Positions 49,748 to 58,733 of a DNA stretch of 64,000 nt are shown piece by piece. Source of the DNA: JALYXV01 sp963733505 (GTDB lineage Bacteria; Actinomycetota; Acidimicrobiia; Acidimicrobiales; Palsa-688); contig CAVTDW010000012.1 in NCBI GenBank assembly GCA_963733505.1, positions 62,001-126,000 on the forward strand, in the 5' to 3' direction. The notes under the pieces are model-generated. The model did not search any database. It had not been told where the DNA came from and saw nothing but the letters and a program-made list of their open reading frames with translations. The position numbers and the translations under genes were made by a program. Position 1 is the first letter of the stretch; each line of letters starts with the position of its first letter.

Positions 49748-50677
49748 CTATGGCTTCGAGGCGGTGGTCGGGGCGGCCGCAGCTGTCGTAGTTGTCGGGG
49801 CGTTGGGTCCGGCGGGAACACTCGGTCCTGCCGCCTTGATGGCCTCCTGCAGCAGGGTTTGGACCTGGGGCACTTGCGGTGCCGACGGGTCCACGATGCC
49901 CAGGTAGAGCCGTAGTTCGGTCACCGCGCCCGGTGCGTTGTTCTTGGCCCGGAGGAGCAGGAAACCCCGGAAGAAGTGGGCGTCGGCGAAGTCCGGCGCG
50001 ATGGTTTCGGCCTTTTCGATCCTGACCAGCCCGCTGTCGACCAGGTCGGAACGGTTGCCCGCCAGGCCTGCCTGGGCCTGCAGCCAACCCCCGTCGGCCA
50101 AGGCCACCGGTTGGTTGGGGTCGTCGGCCAGCACCTGGTCGTAGAGTTTCAAGGCGTCGGCCACCTTGCCCTGGTTGACCAGGTCAGCCGCCGTCACCAA
50201 GCGCTGGTCGACTCCGCCCGCGGCGGTGGTTCCGGTGAGCTGGCTGTTCCCGCTTGCGGTCTGACCCGGCAACCGGGAGCCGCTGGACTGCGCCACGACC
50301 CACGCCGCCAGCACCCCGAAGCCCAGGACCACGATGACCACGACGGTCGCGCGCCAGCGTCGCCGGCTCTGCAACGCCGCGCTGAGCCGCGCATTGTCGG
50401 CGGCTGGCCCGCTGCGTTCGGCCTTCGTCTCGGTCGCCCGGGCCGGCCGCACCGATCCGCTACTCCCACGCTTCTTCGTTGGTTTGGTCACCTCAATGGC
50501 GCGAAGGACTGCGGCCGCCCGCGCCGTGTAGTCGTTGGTCAGCGACCGGTAGTCGTCGTCCTCGATGTCACCCGCCTCGTACTCGGAGTCGAGGTCGGCG
50601 AGGGAGCGCAGCAGAAACTCGCGTTCCTGTTCCAAGCTCTCGAGGTCGGCGTCGGTCCCTGGTTCAGTTGTCGACAT
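49748..50677 (-). CDS. TPR protein of cytochrome c maturation (CcmI-like)
   Basis: 309 residues. A cytosolic N-terminal helix pair (LEQEREFLLRSLADLDSEYE, DIEDDDYRSLTNDYTARAAA) typical of CcmI is followed by one membrane helix (ATVVVIVVLGFGVLAAWVV) and a periplasmic TPR region (ADLVNQGKVADALKLYDQVL, APDFADAHFFRGFLLLRAKN). A Thr/Ala/Pro-rich tail ends it. CcmI presents apocytochrome to CcmFH. It is the last gene of the ccm operon, overlapping ccmH by 14 bases. Confidence 0.82.
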   Translation of the reverse strand: MSTTEPGTDADLESLEQEREFLLRSLADLDSEYEAGDIEDDDYRSLTNDYTARAAAVLRAIEVTKPTKKRGSSGSVRPARATETKAERSGPAADNARLSAALQSRRRWRATVVVIVVLGFGVLAAWVVAQSSGSRLPGQTASGNSQLTGTTAAGGVDQRLVTAADLVNQGKVADALKLYDQVLADDPNQPVALADGGWLQAQAGLAGNRSDLVDSGLVRIEKAETIAPDFADAHFFRGFLLLRAKNNAPGAVTELRLYLGIVDPSAPQVPQVQTLLQEAIKAAGPSVPAGPNAPTTTTAAAAPTTASKP

Positions 50678-51137
50678 CTCGTCGAGCCCTTTCCACCAGT
50701 TGGCGGTCCTCGTCGCTCACGATGGCCCCCGACCGAGTCCGCCACCGAGCGAACGCCAGGCCCAGCCCGGCAGCCGCCCCCGCGAACACCACGACCGGAA
50801 GGGCCCATACCAACAGTCCCACACCGGTCGACGGTGGATTCAGCGCCGTGCCCGGGTACTGGTGCACGATGTAGGCGGTGATCTCGTGATCGGAGCGCCC
50901 GGCGACGAGTTGCTGGCGCACCGCGGTCCGGATGTCCTGCGAAATGGGGGCGCTCGAGTCGGCGACGGTCTCCCCGGAGCACACCGGGCAGCGAATCTGC
51001 GACGTGATGCGGTGGACCCGGTCATCGACTGAGCTCGATCCCGAGTGCCCCGCCGTACCGACTGCGAGGGCGATCACCAGTACCAGCCCGAGCCCGGCCA
51101 GCGGAAGCCAGCGCTGGACTCGGCGACCGTCGCTCAC
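50664..51137 (-). CDS. ccmH: Cytochrome c maturation thiol oxidoreductase CcmH
   Basis: 157 residues. A leading membrane helix (WLPLAGLGLVLVIALAVGTA), the redox motif RCPVCSGETVADSSAP, the helical domain DIRTAVRQQLVAGRSDHEIT and a second membrane helix near residue 120. It reduces the CxxCH of apocytochrome c. Upstream is the thioredoxin-like CcmG gene. Confidence 0.92.
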   Translation of the reverse strand: MSDGRRVQRWLPLAGLGLVLVIALAVGTAGHSGSSSVDDRVHRITSQIRCPVCSGETVADSSAPISQDIRTAVRQQLVAGRSDHEITAYIVHQYPGTALNPPSTGVGLLVWALPVVVFAGAAAGLGLAFARWRTRSGAIVSDEDRQLVERARRDVDN

Positions 51138-51153
51138 TCCGCCCGCCGCCTGC

Positions 51154-51861
51154 TCACGGTGTCGATGTAGCCGGGCCCACCTGCGATGGCGTCGAGACCA
51201 CCAGTTTCACCTGGTCGAGCAGCTCCTCGAGCTTGCTGTTGGTAATCGGGCCGACAATGTGCGCCAGAACGATTCCACCGGGCGACACGAGGAACGACTC
51301 GGGTGGCCCGGTCACGCTGTAGGTGATCTTGGCGTTGGGGTCGTCGACGATGGGCCACTTGCCGCCACTCTTGTTCATCAGGTCCTGGATGGGGCCGGTG
51401 TCGGGATCGTCGAAGCGGACACCGAAGATGACGGCGTCGCCGGCGCCGTGCGCGTTCTGGAACCTGACGAGATCCGCTTGTTCCTGCTGGCAAGGCACAC
51501 ACCAGGAGGCGAAGAAGTTGACGACGACCCACTTGCCCTTATAGGCGGAGAGGGCGCCGCTGCCCCCACCGAGTGTGGGCCCGCTGATCTCCGGCGCCGG
51601 TTGGTTCTGAAGCGGGCTCGCCGAAACCGTCCCGCTCGTGGACGCGTCCTTACTCGTGGCCAACACCGCAACCAGCAACGCAGTCACACATCCGACCGCG
51701 ATCGCACTGATAAGGGGAACCCGGCTGCGGGGTCGGCGCACGACACCCGGGGCTCCCGTCGTCGAGTCTCCGGTGCCGGACACCGGCTCCGATCGTTCGG
51801 CCGGCCGCTGGTCCGGAGCCACGTCGCTGGCGGGTCCGCCCCCGTGGGCGGCAGGAGTCAT
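51154..51861 (-). CDS. CcmG/ResA-type membrane-anchored thioredoxin
   Basis: 235 residues. A roughly 45-residue cytosolic Pro/Gly-rich head, one membrane anchor (VPLISAIAVGCVTALLVAVL), then a TlpA-like domain with GKWVVVNFFASWCVPCQQEQ and the cis-Pro region VTGPPESFLVSPGGIV. It keeps CcmH and apocytochrome thiols reduced, fed by CcdA. The ATG overlaps the ccmF stop (ATGA). Confidence 0.9.
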   Translation of the reverse strand: MTPAAHGGGPASDVAPDQRPAERSEPVSGTGDSTTGAPGVVRRPRSRVPLISAIAVGCVTALLVAVLATSKDASTSGTVSASPLQNQPAPEISGPTLGGGSGALSAYKGKWVVVNFFASWCVPCQQEQADLVRFQNAHGAGDAVIFGVRFDDPDTGPIQDLMNKSGGKWPIVDDPNAKITYSVTGPPESFLVSPGGIVLAHIVGPITNSKLEELLDQVKLVVSTPSQVGPATSTP

Positions 51862-54194
51862 CGCGGCACCCCGGCGCGCACACCCTCCGGCCCGCCAGGC
51901 GAACCAGGCCCCCCCGGCACATCCCCCGGCCCGCCAGGCTCACCAGGCGCCGCCGCCACACCCTCCGGCCCGACAGAGGAACCAGGCGCCGCCACACTCC
52001 CCGGCCCGCCAGGCGAACCAGGCGCCGCCGGCACACCCCCCGACCCGCCAGGCGAACCGGACGCTCCGAGCACCCCGGCAGGTACACGCTCCGGCGCGCC
52101 AGGCAAACCGGGCGTCGCCGGGACTCCCTCCGGCGGGCCAGGCGGGCTGGGCGCCCCGGGCATAGCCTCCGGCTCGACAGACGGCCCAGTACCGGTGGAC
52201 CCGCCGTTTCCGGCTGCCCCGCCGGGCCGGCCACCGTTGTCAACGGCCTGGGGTGAGTCGGCGACCGGTGCCGAAACCGGGTCGATGGGCCGGCGCCGCC
52301 GTCCCGGCCACGCCGCCAGCAACGTGCCGAGACCCACGATCCCCCCACCGATCCACAGCCACATGATCAGCGGCTGGATGATCACGCCGATCGTCGCGGG
52401 GTCCCCGGGGTGCAGCGGCGCGTCGACGAACTTGATGTACACGTCGTCCAGCGGGGTGCTGCGCACCGCGGGCGTGGCAATGGCCGCGCCACCGCCGGTG
52501 TACTGGCTGATGGCGGGCCGGTACACCTTGCTGCCGTCGATTCGGACCTTGGCTTCCTGCGACAGCCGGTTGGCGTGGGTCACCTGCTCGGTCCCGAGAT
52601 AGGTCACCTTGTGGCCCGCGAAGGCAATGGTCTGGCCCGGGCTCACCGCCTGCTGGGTCTGGTGGGCGAAGGACCGGCTGCCCGCGAAGGCCACCGCGAT
52701 CACCACGACGCCGATGTGGACGATCATGCCGCCGTTGGCCCGGCCGACCAGACCCCGCCAGCCCTGGCGACGTGCCGCCAACGCCAACTGCCGCCCTGCC
52801 GACCCAGCGGCGAAGGCCCCGAGGCCGAAGGCCAGCAGCGGGTTGAGCCCGCGGACCCCGAACACCACGCACAACACCACCGTCGTGACCGCGAAGGTCA
52901 GCGGCCACTGGATCCGCTTGCGCAGGAGTTCTCCCGACGCCTTGCGCCACGGGAGCACCGGTGCGATGGCCATGAGGAACAGCAGGGCCACCATGATCGG
53001 CATCGTCATCCGGTCGAAGTAGGGCTCACCGACGGAGATCTGCTGGCCGTTGATGGCCTCCGACAACAGCGGGAACACCGTGCCCAACAAGACGACGAAG
53101 GCGAACGCCGCGAACAGGAGGTTGTTGGCGAGGAACGCCCCTTCCCGCGACACCGGCGAGTCGATGGTCCCCGGCGACCGCAGCCGGTCACCGCGCCACG
53201 CGATCAGCGTGATGGTGACCGCGACCGTGAGCCCGAAAAAGCCCAAGATGAGCGGTCCGATACCCGAGGTCGTGAAGGCATGGACGGACTGCAGCACGCC
53301 GGAGCGGGTGAGGAACGTCCCGAGGATGGTCAGGCTGAAGGTGGCCAGGAGTAACGAGAGGTTCCACAACCTGAGCATCCCCCGCCGTTCCTGGACCATC
53401 ACCGAGTGCAAATACGCCGTGGCGGTGATCCACGGGAGGAACGACGCATTTTCCACCGGATCCCATGCCCAGAACCCGCCCCACCCCAGCACCTCGTAGC
53501 TCCACCACGCCCCGAGGACGATGCCCGCCGAGAGGAAGCCCCACGCGAACAGCGTCCAGCGCCGGGTGTCGATCAGCCATCCCTCGCCCATCCGCCCCGT
53601 CACCAGGCTGGCCACGGCGAAGGCGAAGGGAATCGTGAAGCCGACGAAGCCCAGGTAGAGCATGGGCGGATGGAAGGCGACCAGCGGGTGGTTCTGGAGG
53701 AGCGGATTGGGGCCGGGGCCGTCGCTCGGGACGGCGCCGGAGATCGTGCGGAACGGGTTGGCCGGCCCGACCATCAACAGGAAGAAGAAGGCCGACACCA
53801 CGTAGGTCACGAGCGTCGCCCACCCGACCATGGGGTCGTCGATGCGGGTGCGGTACTTGCGGGCCATGGCCGCGATGTAGCCGGCCAGGATGAGGGTCCA
53901 CAGCACGATCGAACCTTCGAGCGCCGACCACATGCCGGTCACCTGGTACAGCAGCGGGGTGGACCGGCTGGAGTTGTGCGCCACGAAGGTCAACGAGAAG
54001 TCGTGGGTCAAAAACGCCCGCTCCATGGCGACGGCGGCGAGGACGGCGCCCGCCAGGATGAGCCAGGTGTAGCTGCGCCCGGCGCGCAGCAGGCTCGGCC
54101 GTTGCTTGGTCAGTCCGACCGCCAGCGTGATCGCCCCGGCAATCGATGCCAGCAGGCCGAGCACGACCGCGCTCTGGCCGATCGCGGCGTTCAC
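51858..54194 (-). CDS. ccmF: Cytochrome c heme lyase CcmF with a collagen-like C-terminal tail
   Basis: 778 residues. A multi-helix protein with the tryptophan-rich heme-handling motif GWGGFWAWDPVENASFLPW and flanking histidines (HSVMVQERRG, LHSV). It transfers heme from holo-CcmE to apocytochrome. From residue 680 the soluble tail is Gly-Pro-rich (GAPSPPGPPEGVPATPGLPG and so on, about 99 residues), after the last helix (LIMWLWIGGGIVGLGTLLAA). The tail is encoded by repeats at 51861-52157 and is not part of the normal family. The GTG start overlaps ccmE (GTGA). Confidence 0.93.
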   Translation of the reverse strand: MNAAIGQSAVVLGLLASIAGAITLAVGLTKQRPSLLRAGRSYTWLILAGAVLAAVAMERAFLTHDFSLTFVAHNSSRSTPLLYQVTGMWSALEGSIVLWTLILAGYIAAMARKYRTRIDDPMVGWATLVTYVVSAFFFLLMVGPANPFRTISGAVPSDGPGPNPLLQNHPLVAFHPPMLYLGFVGFTIPFAFAVASLVTGRMGEGWLIDTRRWTLFAWGFLSAGIVLGAWWSYEVLGWGGFWAWDPVENASFLPWITATAYLHSVMVQERRGMLRLWNLSLLLATFSLTILGTFLTRSGVLQSVHAFTTSGIGPLILGFFGLTVAVTITLIAWRGDRLRSPGTIDSPVSREGAFLANNLLFAAFAFVVLLGTVFPLLSEAINGQQISVGEPYFDRMTMPIMVALLFLMAIAPVLPWRKASGELLRKRIQWPLTFAVTTVVLCVVFGVRGLNPLLAFGLGAFAAGSAGRQLALAARRQGWRGLVGRANGGMIVHIGVVVIAVAFAGSRSFAHQTQQAVSPGQTIAFAGHKVTYLGTEQVTHANRLSQEAKVRIDGSKVYRPAISQYTGGGAAIATPAVRSTPLDDVYIKFVDAPLHPGDPATIGVIIQPLIMWLWIGGGIVGLGTLLAAWPGRRRRPIDPVSAPVADSPQAVDNGGRPGGAAGNGGSTGTGPSVEPEAMPGAPSPPGPPEGVPATPGLPGAPERVPAGVLGASGSPGGSGGVPAAPGSPGGPGSVAAPGSSVGPEGVAAAPGEPGGPGDVPGGPGSPGGPEGVRAGVPR

Positions 54195-54666
54195 TGGCCC
54201 GACGCTGGTGCCGGGACGGTGGTCACCCGTTCCGGGTGCTTCGCCACGTAGTCCTCGGTGTGCTTCACCATGATGAGGTCGCTGGCGAAGTGGCCGTCAG
54301 GCTCGAAATGACCCTCCAGCACGACCGGGATGCCGGGTTTGAAGAGCTGCGGTGGCCCGCTGCGGTAGACGACGTTGACGTCGACACCGTTGTTGGCGAT
54401 GACGAAGTCCACGTCTTGGCCCACCTGCCGAATGGCGGGCTGCACCGTTCCCTCGATCCGGAAACGCTGGCCGCCCAGTTTGGCTCGCTGGGCCACCGCC
54501 TCGTCGGCGGTCTTGAAGTAGAGGGTGGCGTTTCCGAGGCCCCGGACCACCAGCACCAGCAGTGCCGCGGCCAAGATCGCGAAGGCGACGATCTGGCGAC
54601 GGCGCGACCCGAGCCGGGCTCGGGGTTTGACCGGGCCGCCGAGGCGAGGCCCAAGGGATCCGGCAT
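54191..54666 (-). CDS. ccmE: Heme chaperone CcmE (start uncertain, probable frameshift)
   Basis: The core is clear: one membrane helix (QIVAFAILAAALLVLVVRGL), an OB-fold (GTVQPAIRQVGQDVDFVIAN, PVVLEGHFEPDGHFASDLIM) and the heme-binding histidine in VKHTEDYVAKHPE. In this frame there is no ATG/GTG/CTG start before the helix, only a TTG inside it (54574). An ATG at 54666 in a neighbouring frame gives a plausible head MPDPLGLASAARSNPEPG, so one missing base near 54600-54615 would join them. The ccmF GTG overlaps the stop. Confidence 0.8.
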
Positions 54667-54751
54667 CGGCCGACTCGCCGGGGTCGTCGCCGGTCGCCCG
54701 GGAGACCGGGGCCCGCCGGTTGGGGTCCCGCCGCGCCCGCGGTGCCCGCGG

Positions 54752-54886
54752 TTACTGCCACGTGCGCTCGTCGGGCGGCAGGGTCCGGGAGAGTTTGCGG
54801 CCCCGGAGGATAACCCGGACCGAATAGGCCCCCAAGACGCCGGATACCACGCCGTAGCCCAAGAACACGTACCCCATCTGGGTCAC
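54752..54886 (-). CDS. CcmD-like small membrane protein
   Basis: 44 residues (VTQMGYVFLGYGVVSGVLGA, then YSVRVILRGRKLSRTLPPDE). One membrane helix followed by a basic stretch, as in CcmD, which links CcmABC to holo-CcmE. The GTG overlaps the likely ccmC stop (GTGA). Confidence 0.75.
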   Translation of the reverse strand: MTQMGYVFLGYGVVSGVLGAYSVRVILRGRKLSRTLPPDERTWQ

Positions 54887-55727
54887 GACTGCCGTCCCGC
54901 AGGCGCAGCCGCAGGCGCATCGGCAGCCGCAGGCGCATCGGCAGACGCAGGCGCAGGCGCCGCGACGACGACGGGTCGACATCGGGGCCGCCCTCGGCTC
55001 GGCGAGCCGCCAGCGCGTACGCCAAACCCTCGTTCTCCAGGCGGCTCTCGAGTTGCTCGAGTCGCGTCCGGTGGAACATCAGCCACGCATAGATCAACGC
55101 GAAGGCGATGAACGACAGCAGCATGGTCCACAGCTGCGCCCCGTGGATCTTCGGGTGGAGCGACTCCAGCGTGTCGCCCTGGTGCAACGTCCGCCACCAT
55201 TCCGTCGCGAAATGGTCGATCGGCACCACGGCGGCGAACAACACCCCGGCCACCGCCGAGCGGATGGCCCGCGACTCGGCCCCACCGCCGGTGCGCCGCA
55301 ACGCCAGGTAGCCGACGAACAGGGCGCACAGCAGCGCCGTCAGCGTGAGGCGGGCATCCCAGGTCCACCACACACCCCACGCCGGCCGGCCCCAGATCGA
55401 CCCGGTGGCCAGCGAAAGGGCACAGAACACCACGCCCACCTCGCCCGACGCCCCCGCCAGGCGATCCCAACGCCAGCTGCGTGTCCGGGGAACGAGGTAC
55501 AGCAGGCTGGCCAGGGCGGTGATGCCGAACGCAACGAAGGCCATGGTCGACACGGCCGGGTGGATGTAGATCAGCCGGACCAGATCGCCTTGGACCTCGT
55601 CGGGCGGGGTGGAGACCAGCCCGAAGTACACCACGGCCCCGCTGGCCACCAGGGCGCTGACGCCGAGGACCCGGGTGGTGCGATTGCCGGTCCCGGTCTT
55701 GGTCGGGGACCTCTCGGTTCGAGTCAC
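54883..55727 (-). CDS. ccmC: Heme handling protein CcmC (frameshift before an Ala/Pro tail)
   Basis: Six-helix membrane protein with the tryptophan-rich motif WGRPAWGVWWTWDARLTLTA and heme histidines (YIHPAVSTMAF, HFATEWWRTLHQ). It delivers heme to CcmE together with CcmABD. After AEGGPDVDP the first frame becomes an Arg/Leu run without a stop; a one-base deletion at about 54961-54975 would instead give VVVAAPAPASADAPAAADAP to a stop at 54883 that overlaps the ccmD GTG. Total about 281 residues. Confidence 0.88.
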
Positions 55728-55731
55728 GGGG

Positions 55732-56400
55732 TTATGCCTCCTCCAGCAGGGTCCCGAAGGCGAGCACCCCGAGTGTGACGTAGACGACTGCGAAGACGGC
55801 CAGCAGGGTCACCCATTTCCAGCCGTCGTCCAGGCTTTGGCCGAGGGCTACCTCCCAGGCCCGGGTGGCCCCGATGAGCACGGGAGCCACGACGGGCAAG
55901 ATCAGCAGTGGCAACAGCGTTTCGCGCACCCGCAACCCCGCGGCCAAGACGCCGTACAGCGTCCCACACGCCGCCAGTCCAATCGTCGCGACCGCCGCGG
56001 TTGCCAACAACAGCGCCACCCCGGTGAGCGCCGTGCTGTAGAAGATCACGATCCCGACCGCGAGCAGGGCTTCCAGGGCGGCCAGCTCCAAGGCGACGGC
56101 GGCCGCCTTGCCGAGGAAGATCCCGGCCGGGTCGAGGCCCGACATCCGCAGGCCGTCGCCGGCTGCGTCGGCCGCCTCGACGGCGAAGCTGCGCTGCACC
56201 GCCAGCACCGAGCAGAACAACACCGCAACCCAGAACAGCCCGGGGGCGGCGGTCTGCAGGAAGTTTCGGTCGGGCTCGAGGGCGAAGCCGAACAGGACCA
56301 GCACGATGACCGCGAACGGCGCCACCTGGTTGGTGGCCACCCGGGAGCGGGCCTCGATTCGCAGGTCCTTGCCGGCGATGAGGGCGGCGTCACGCCACAT
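55732..56400 (-). CDS. ccmB: Heme exporter permease CcmB
   Basis: 222 residues from the ATG at 56400 (MWRDAALIAGKDLRIEARSR). About six hydrophobic helices; conserved CcmB features FVILVLFGFALEP-like and RVRETLLPLLILPVVAPVLI. It partners CcmA. The start overlaps the 3' end of ccmA by 11 bases. Confidence 0.92.
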   Translation of the reverse strand: MWRDAALIAGKDLRIEARSRVATNQVAPFAVIVLVLFGFALEPDRNFLQTAAPGLFWVAVLFCSVLAVQRSFAVEAADAAGDGLRMSGLDPAGIFLGKAAAVALELAALEALLAVGIVIFYSTALTGVALLLATAAVATIGLAACGTLYGVLAAGLRVRETLLPLLILPVVAPVLIGATRAWEVALGQSLDDGWKWVTLLAVFAVVYVTLGVLAFGTLLEEA

Positions 56401-57157
56401 GTGCCGCCTCGAGGTCCTCAAACGCATCAAGGGATGGGAAAATGCCGGCCGGTTGTTCGGTGGCGTCCTCGGGGGGGACAGAGGTTGCTTCGGGCAGCCC
56501 CGACCGGGGTGCGGGTCGAACCGGCACGACCTGACCGCCGGCCATGACGAGGGTCCGATCGGCCAGCGCCGACGCCCGATCACGTTCGTGGGAGGCCAGG
56601 ACGACCGCGGCGCCGCCCGCCACGGCGCCGCGGATCAGCTCGTCCAGCAGATCCCGGTGCTCGGCATCGAGCCCCGCGTGGGGCTCGTCGAGCAACCACA
56701 ACTCGGGTGCTCGGGCGACGAGCACCGCGAGGGCGGTGCGCCGCCGCTGGCCGGCCGACAGCCGCCCTGCGGGCACTGAACGAAGCCGCCCGCCGAGGCC
56801 CAATCGGACCAGCGCGGGCTCGACTGTGGCGGTCGGCGCGCCCGCCGCCCGGACCGCGAAGCGAACGTTGTCCTCCACCGTCAGATCGTCGTACAACGCC
56901 GTGGCGTGACCGAGGAGGCCCACCCGTCGGCGCACCGCGCGACGGTCCACGGTCAGGTCACAGCCGAGGACCTGGGCGCTGCCCGACACGACCGCCAGCA
57001 GGCCCGCGCAGGTGCGCAGCAGGCTGGTCTTGCCCGCGCCATTGGCCCCCTGGAGCAACACGACCTCGCCTGGCTGCACCTCCAGATCGGCGCCGGCGAG
57101 TACGGGAAAACCCCCGAGGAGGGCTACGGCTGAGCGGAGGCGGACGGCAGGGGCCAT
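56390..57157 (-). CDS. ccmA: Heme exporter ATP-binding protein CcmA
   Basis: ABC ATPase of about 255 residues. Walker A LLQGANGAGKTSLLRTCAGL, signature LSAGQRRRTALAVL, Walker B ELWLLDEPHAGLD and the H-loop VVLASHERD. Within System I it releases holo-CcmE from CcmC/D. The start may be 57157 (MAPAVRL) or 57169. A C-terminal extension of about 40 residues follows the ABC fold. Confidence 0.92.
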   Translation of the reverse strand: MAPAVRLRSAVALLGGFPVLAGADLEVQPGEVVLLQGANGAGKTSLLRTCAGLLAVVSGSAQVLGCDLTVDRRAVRRRVGLLGHATALYDDLTVEDNVRFAVRAAGAPTATVEPALVRLGLGGRLRSVPAGRLSAGQRRRTALAVLVARAPELWLLDEPHAGLDAEHRDLLDELIRGAVAGGAAVVLASHERDRASALADRTLVMAGGQVVPVRPAPRSGLPEATSVPPEDATEQPAGIFPSLDAFEDLEAAHVA

Positions 57158-57214
57158 GACAACGCCCATAACGCTACTGGCGGACCCCCTGTTTTCACCA
57201 TCCAGGCCCGGCCG

Positions 57215-57967
57215 TCAGAGGTTGAAGTGGTTCAACCCCGGGAGCTTGATGAACCAGTTCGACAGCCGGTGGATGTTGTCGGTGAGCAGCAGGACGCCGA
57301 GCGCGGCCAGCAGCAGCCCCGAGACCAGATTGACCGCCCAGAGGTGCGCTCGCACCCACTCGAACACCCCGGCCAGGCGCCCGAAGGCCAACCCGGCCGC
57401 GATGAAGGGGACCCCGAGGCCGAGCGAGTAGCACAACAACATCAGCTCGCCCCGGCCCAGGGTGCTCTGTGAGTTCGACAATGCCAGGACCGCGCTCAAC
57501 GCCGGACCGATGCACGGAGTCCACCCGAACGCGAAGGCCATCCCCATGAGCGGCGGAGCCCAGGAGCCGAGCCGCGACGGCAGGACATGGAAGCGCCGTT
57601 CGCGCATCAGCCACGACGGCCGGATCAACCCGGCAAACACCAACCCCATGACGATGATCAGCACCCCGGCGATCTCGGTGAGCCCGGTCTGATGGGCCCG
57701 CAGGGTCTGGCCGATCGCGCTGGCTCCCGCCTCGAACGCCGCGAAGACCACCGTGAAACCGGCGACGAACAGCAGCGCCGCCCGCAGCATTGTCCGCTGG
57801 TCGGCCTTGGTACGCACCGTCATCTCGTTGGCGCTGAGGCCCGACATCAGCGAGAGATAGCTCGGCACGAGGGGCAGGACACACGGGGACAGGAACGACG
57901 CCATGCCCGCGCCGAAGGCCACCACGAAGCCGAGTGGCGAGTCGGCGATCAGGCCTTGGGTGCTCAC
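57215..57967 (-). CDS. ccdA: Thiol-disulfide transporter CcdA
   Basis: 250 residues from the GTG at 57967. Six-helix membrane protein carrying reducing equivalents across the membrane, with redox cysteines in ASFLSPCVLPLVPSYLSLMS and FGWTPCIGPALSAVLALS. It is 10 bases after the upstream hydratase stop and 45 bases ahead of ccmA, so it heads the ccm cluster. Confidence 0.93.
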   Translation of the reverse strand: MSTQGLIADSPLGFVVAFGAGMASFLSPCVLPLVPSYLSLMSGLSANEMTVRTKADQRTMLRAALLFVAGFTVVFAAFEAGASAIGQTLRAHQTGLTEIAGVLIIVMGLVFAGLIRPSWLMRERRFHVLPSRLGSWAPPLMGMAFAFGWTPCIGPALSAVLALSNSQSTLGRGELMLLCYSLGLGVPFIAAGLAFGRLAGVFEWVRAHLWAVNLVSGLLLAALGVLLLTDNIHRLSNWFIKLPGLNHFNL

Positions 57968-57977
57968 TTGCGGGTGC

Positions 57978-58688
57978 TCACGTGCCCTCGAACTTGGGGC
58001 GGCGGCGTTCCCTGAAGGCGGCGACCCCCTCCAGCGCATCGGCCGAGCCCCAGACCCGGTCGTACGCCTCGGCGCCGGCGGCTCCGGGGCCGTGGGCGGC
58101 CGACAACGTGTTGAGCAGCAACTTGTGGCCCGCGGCACTCAATGGTGCCAACTCCGCCAGCTCGTGCGCCCATGCCTCCGCGTCGCCAAGGTCGCCTGAT
58201 CGCTGGGCGAAACCGAGGCGCAGGGCCGTGTCGGCGTCGAGTTCCTCGGCCGCCAACAGCATGGCCCGGGCGGGGCCGTGGCCGGCCAGCAGGGTCAGGC
58301 GCTGCACGGTCCAGGGGTCGACCATCAGGCCCAGTTTGGCGGCGGGGATGGCGAATCGTGCGGTCGGGTCGACGACACGGAGATCGCACGCCATCGCCAG
58401 CTGGGTACCGGCGCCCAGGGCGGCGCCATGCACCGCCGCGATAACGGGAACGGCAACGTTGGCCACCGTGTCGAGCAGGTGGCGCAGGACCGCCCCGAGC
58501 GCCGTGCCGTGCACCAGAGCCAGGTCGGCCCCGGCGCAGAAGTGCCGGCCGGCGCCGGTGAGCACGATCGTCCGGGCTCCGTCCGCGATGGCGTCGTCGA
58601 AGGCAGCCACCAGCCGTTCGCAGGTGGCGACGTCGAGGGCATTGCGCCGATCCTGCCGATCGATGGTGATGGTGGCGGTCTCGGGCAT
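57978..58688 (-). CDS. Enoyl-CoA hydratase/isomerase family protein
   Basis: 236 residues, crotonase fold. Oxyanion-hole elements GAGRHFCAGADLALVHGTA and HGAALGAGTQLAMACDLRVV. At the two catalytic glutamate positions of true hydratases the sequence reads LGAGTQLAM and PAAKLGLMVDPWTVQR, so the second acid is not evident; activity other than hydration is possible. It shares a divergent promoter with the GlsB-type gene. Confidence 0.85.
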   Translation of the reverse strand: MPETATITIDRQDRRNALDVATCERLVAAFDDAIADGARTIVLTGAGRHFCAGADLALVHGTALGAVLRHLLDTVANVAVPVIAAVHGAALGAGTQLAMACDLRVVDPTARFAIPAAKLGLMVDPWTVQRLTLLAGHGPARAMLLAAEELDADTALRLGFAQRSGDLGDAEAWAHELAELAPLSAAGHKLLLNTLSAAHGPGAAGAEAYDRVWGSADALEGVAAFRERRRPKFEGT

Positions 58689-58697
58689 TGGGTGGGA

Positions 58698-58711
58698 GGT
58701 TTACGTAAACC
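58698..58711. promoter_or_regulatory. Perfect 14-base palindrome in a divergent promoter
   Basis: GGTTTACGTAAACC is fully self-complementary. It lies 9 bases beyond the hydratase start and 22 bases before the GlsB-type start, the position expected for a shared operator, probably for a TetR-class dimer. Confidence 0.6.
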
Positions 58712-58733
58712 CTCCGGGGGTCACAGTAGTGAT

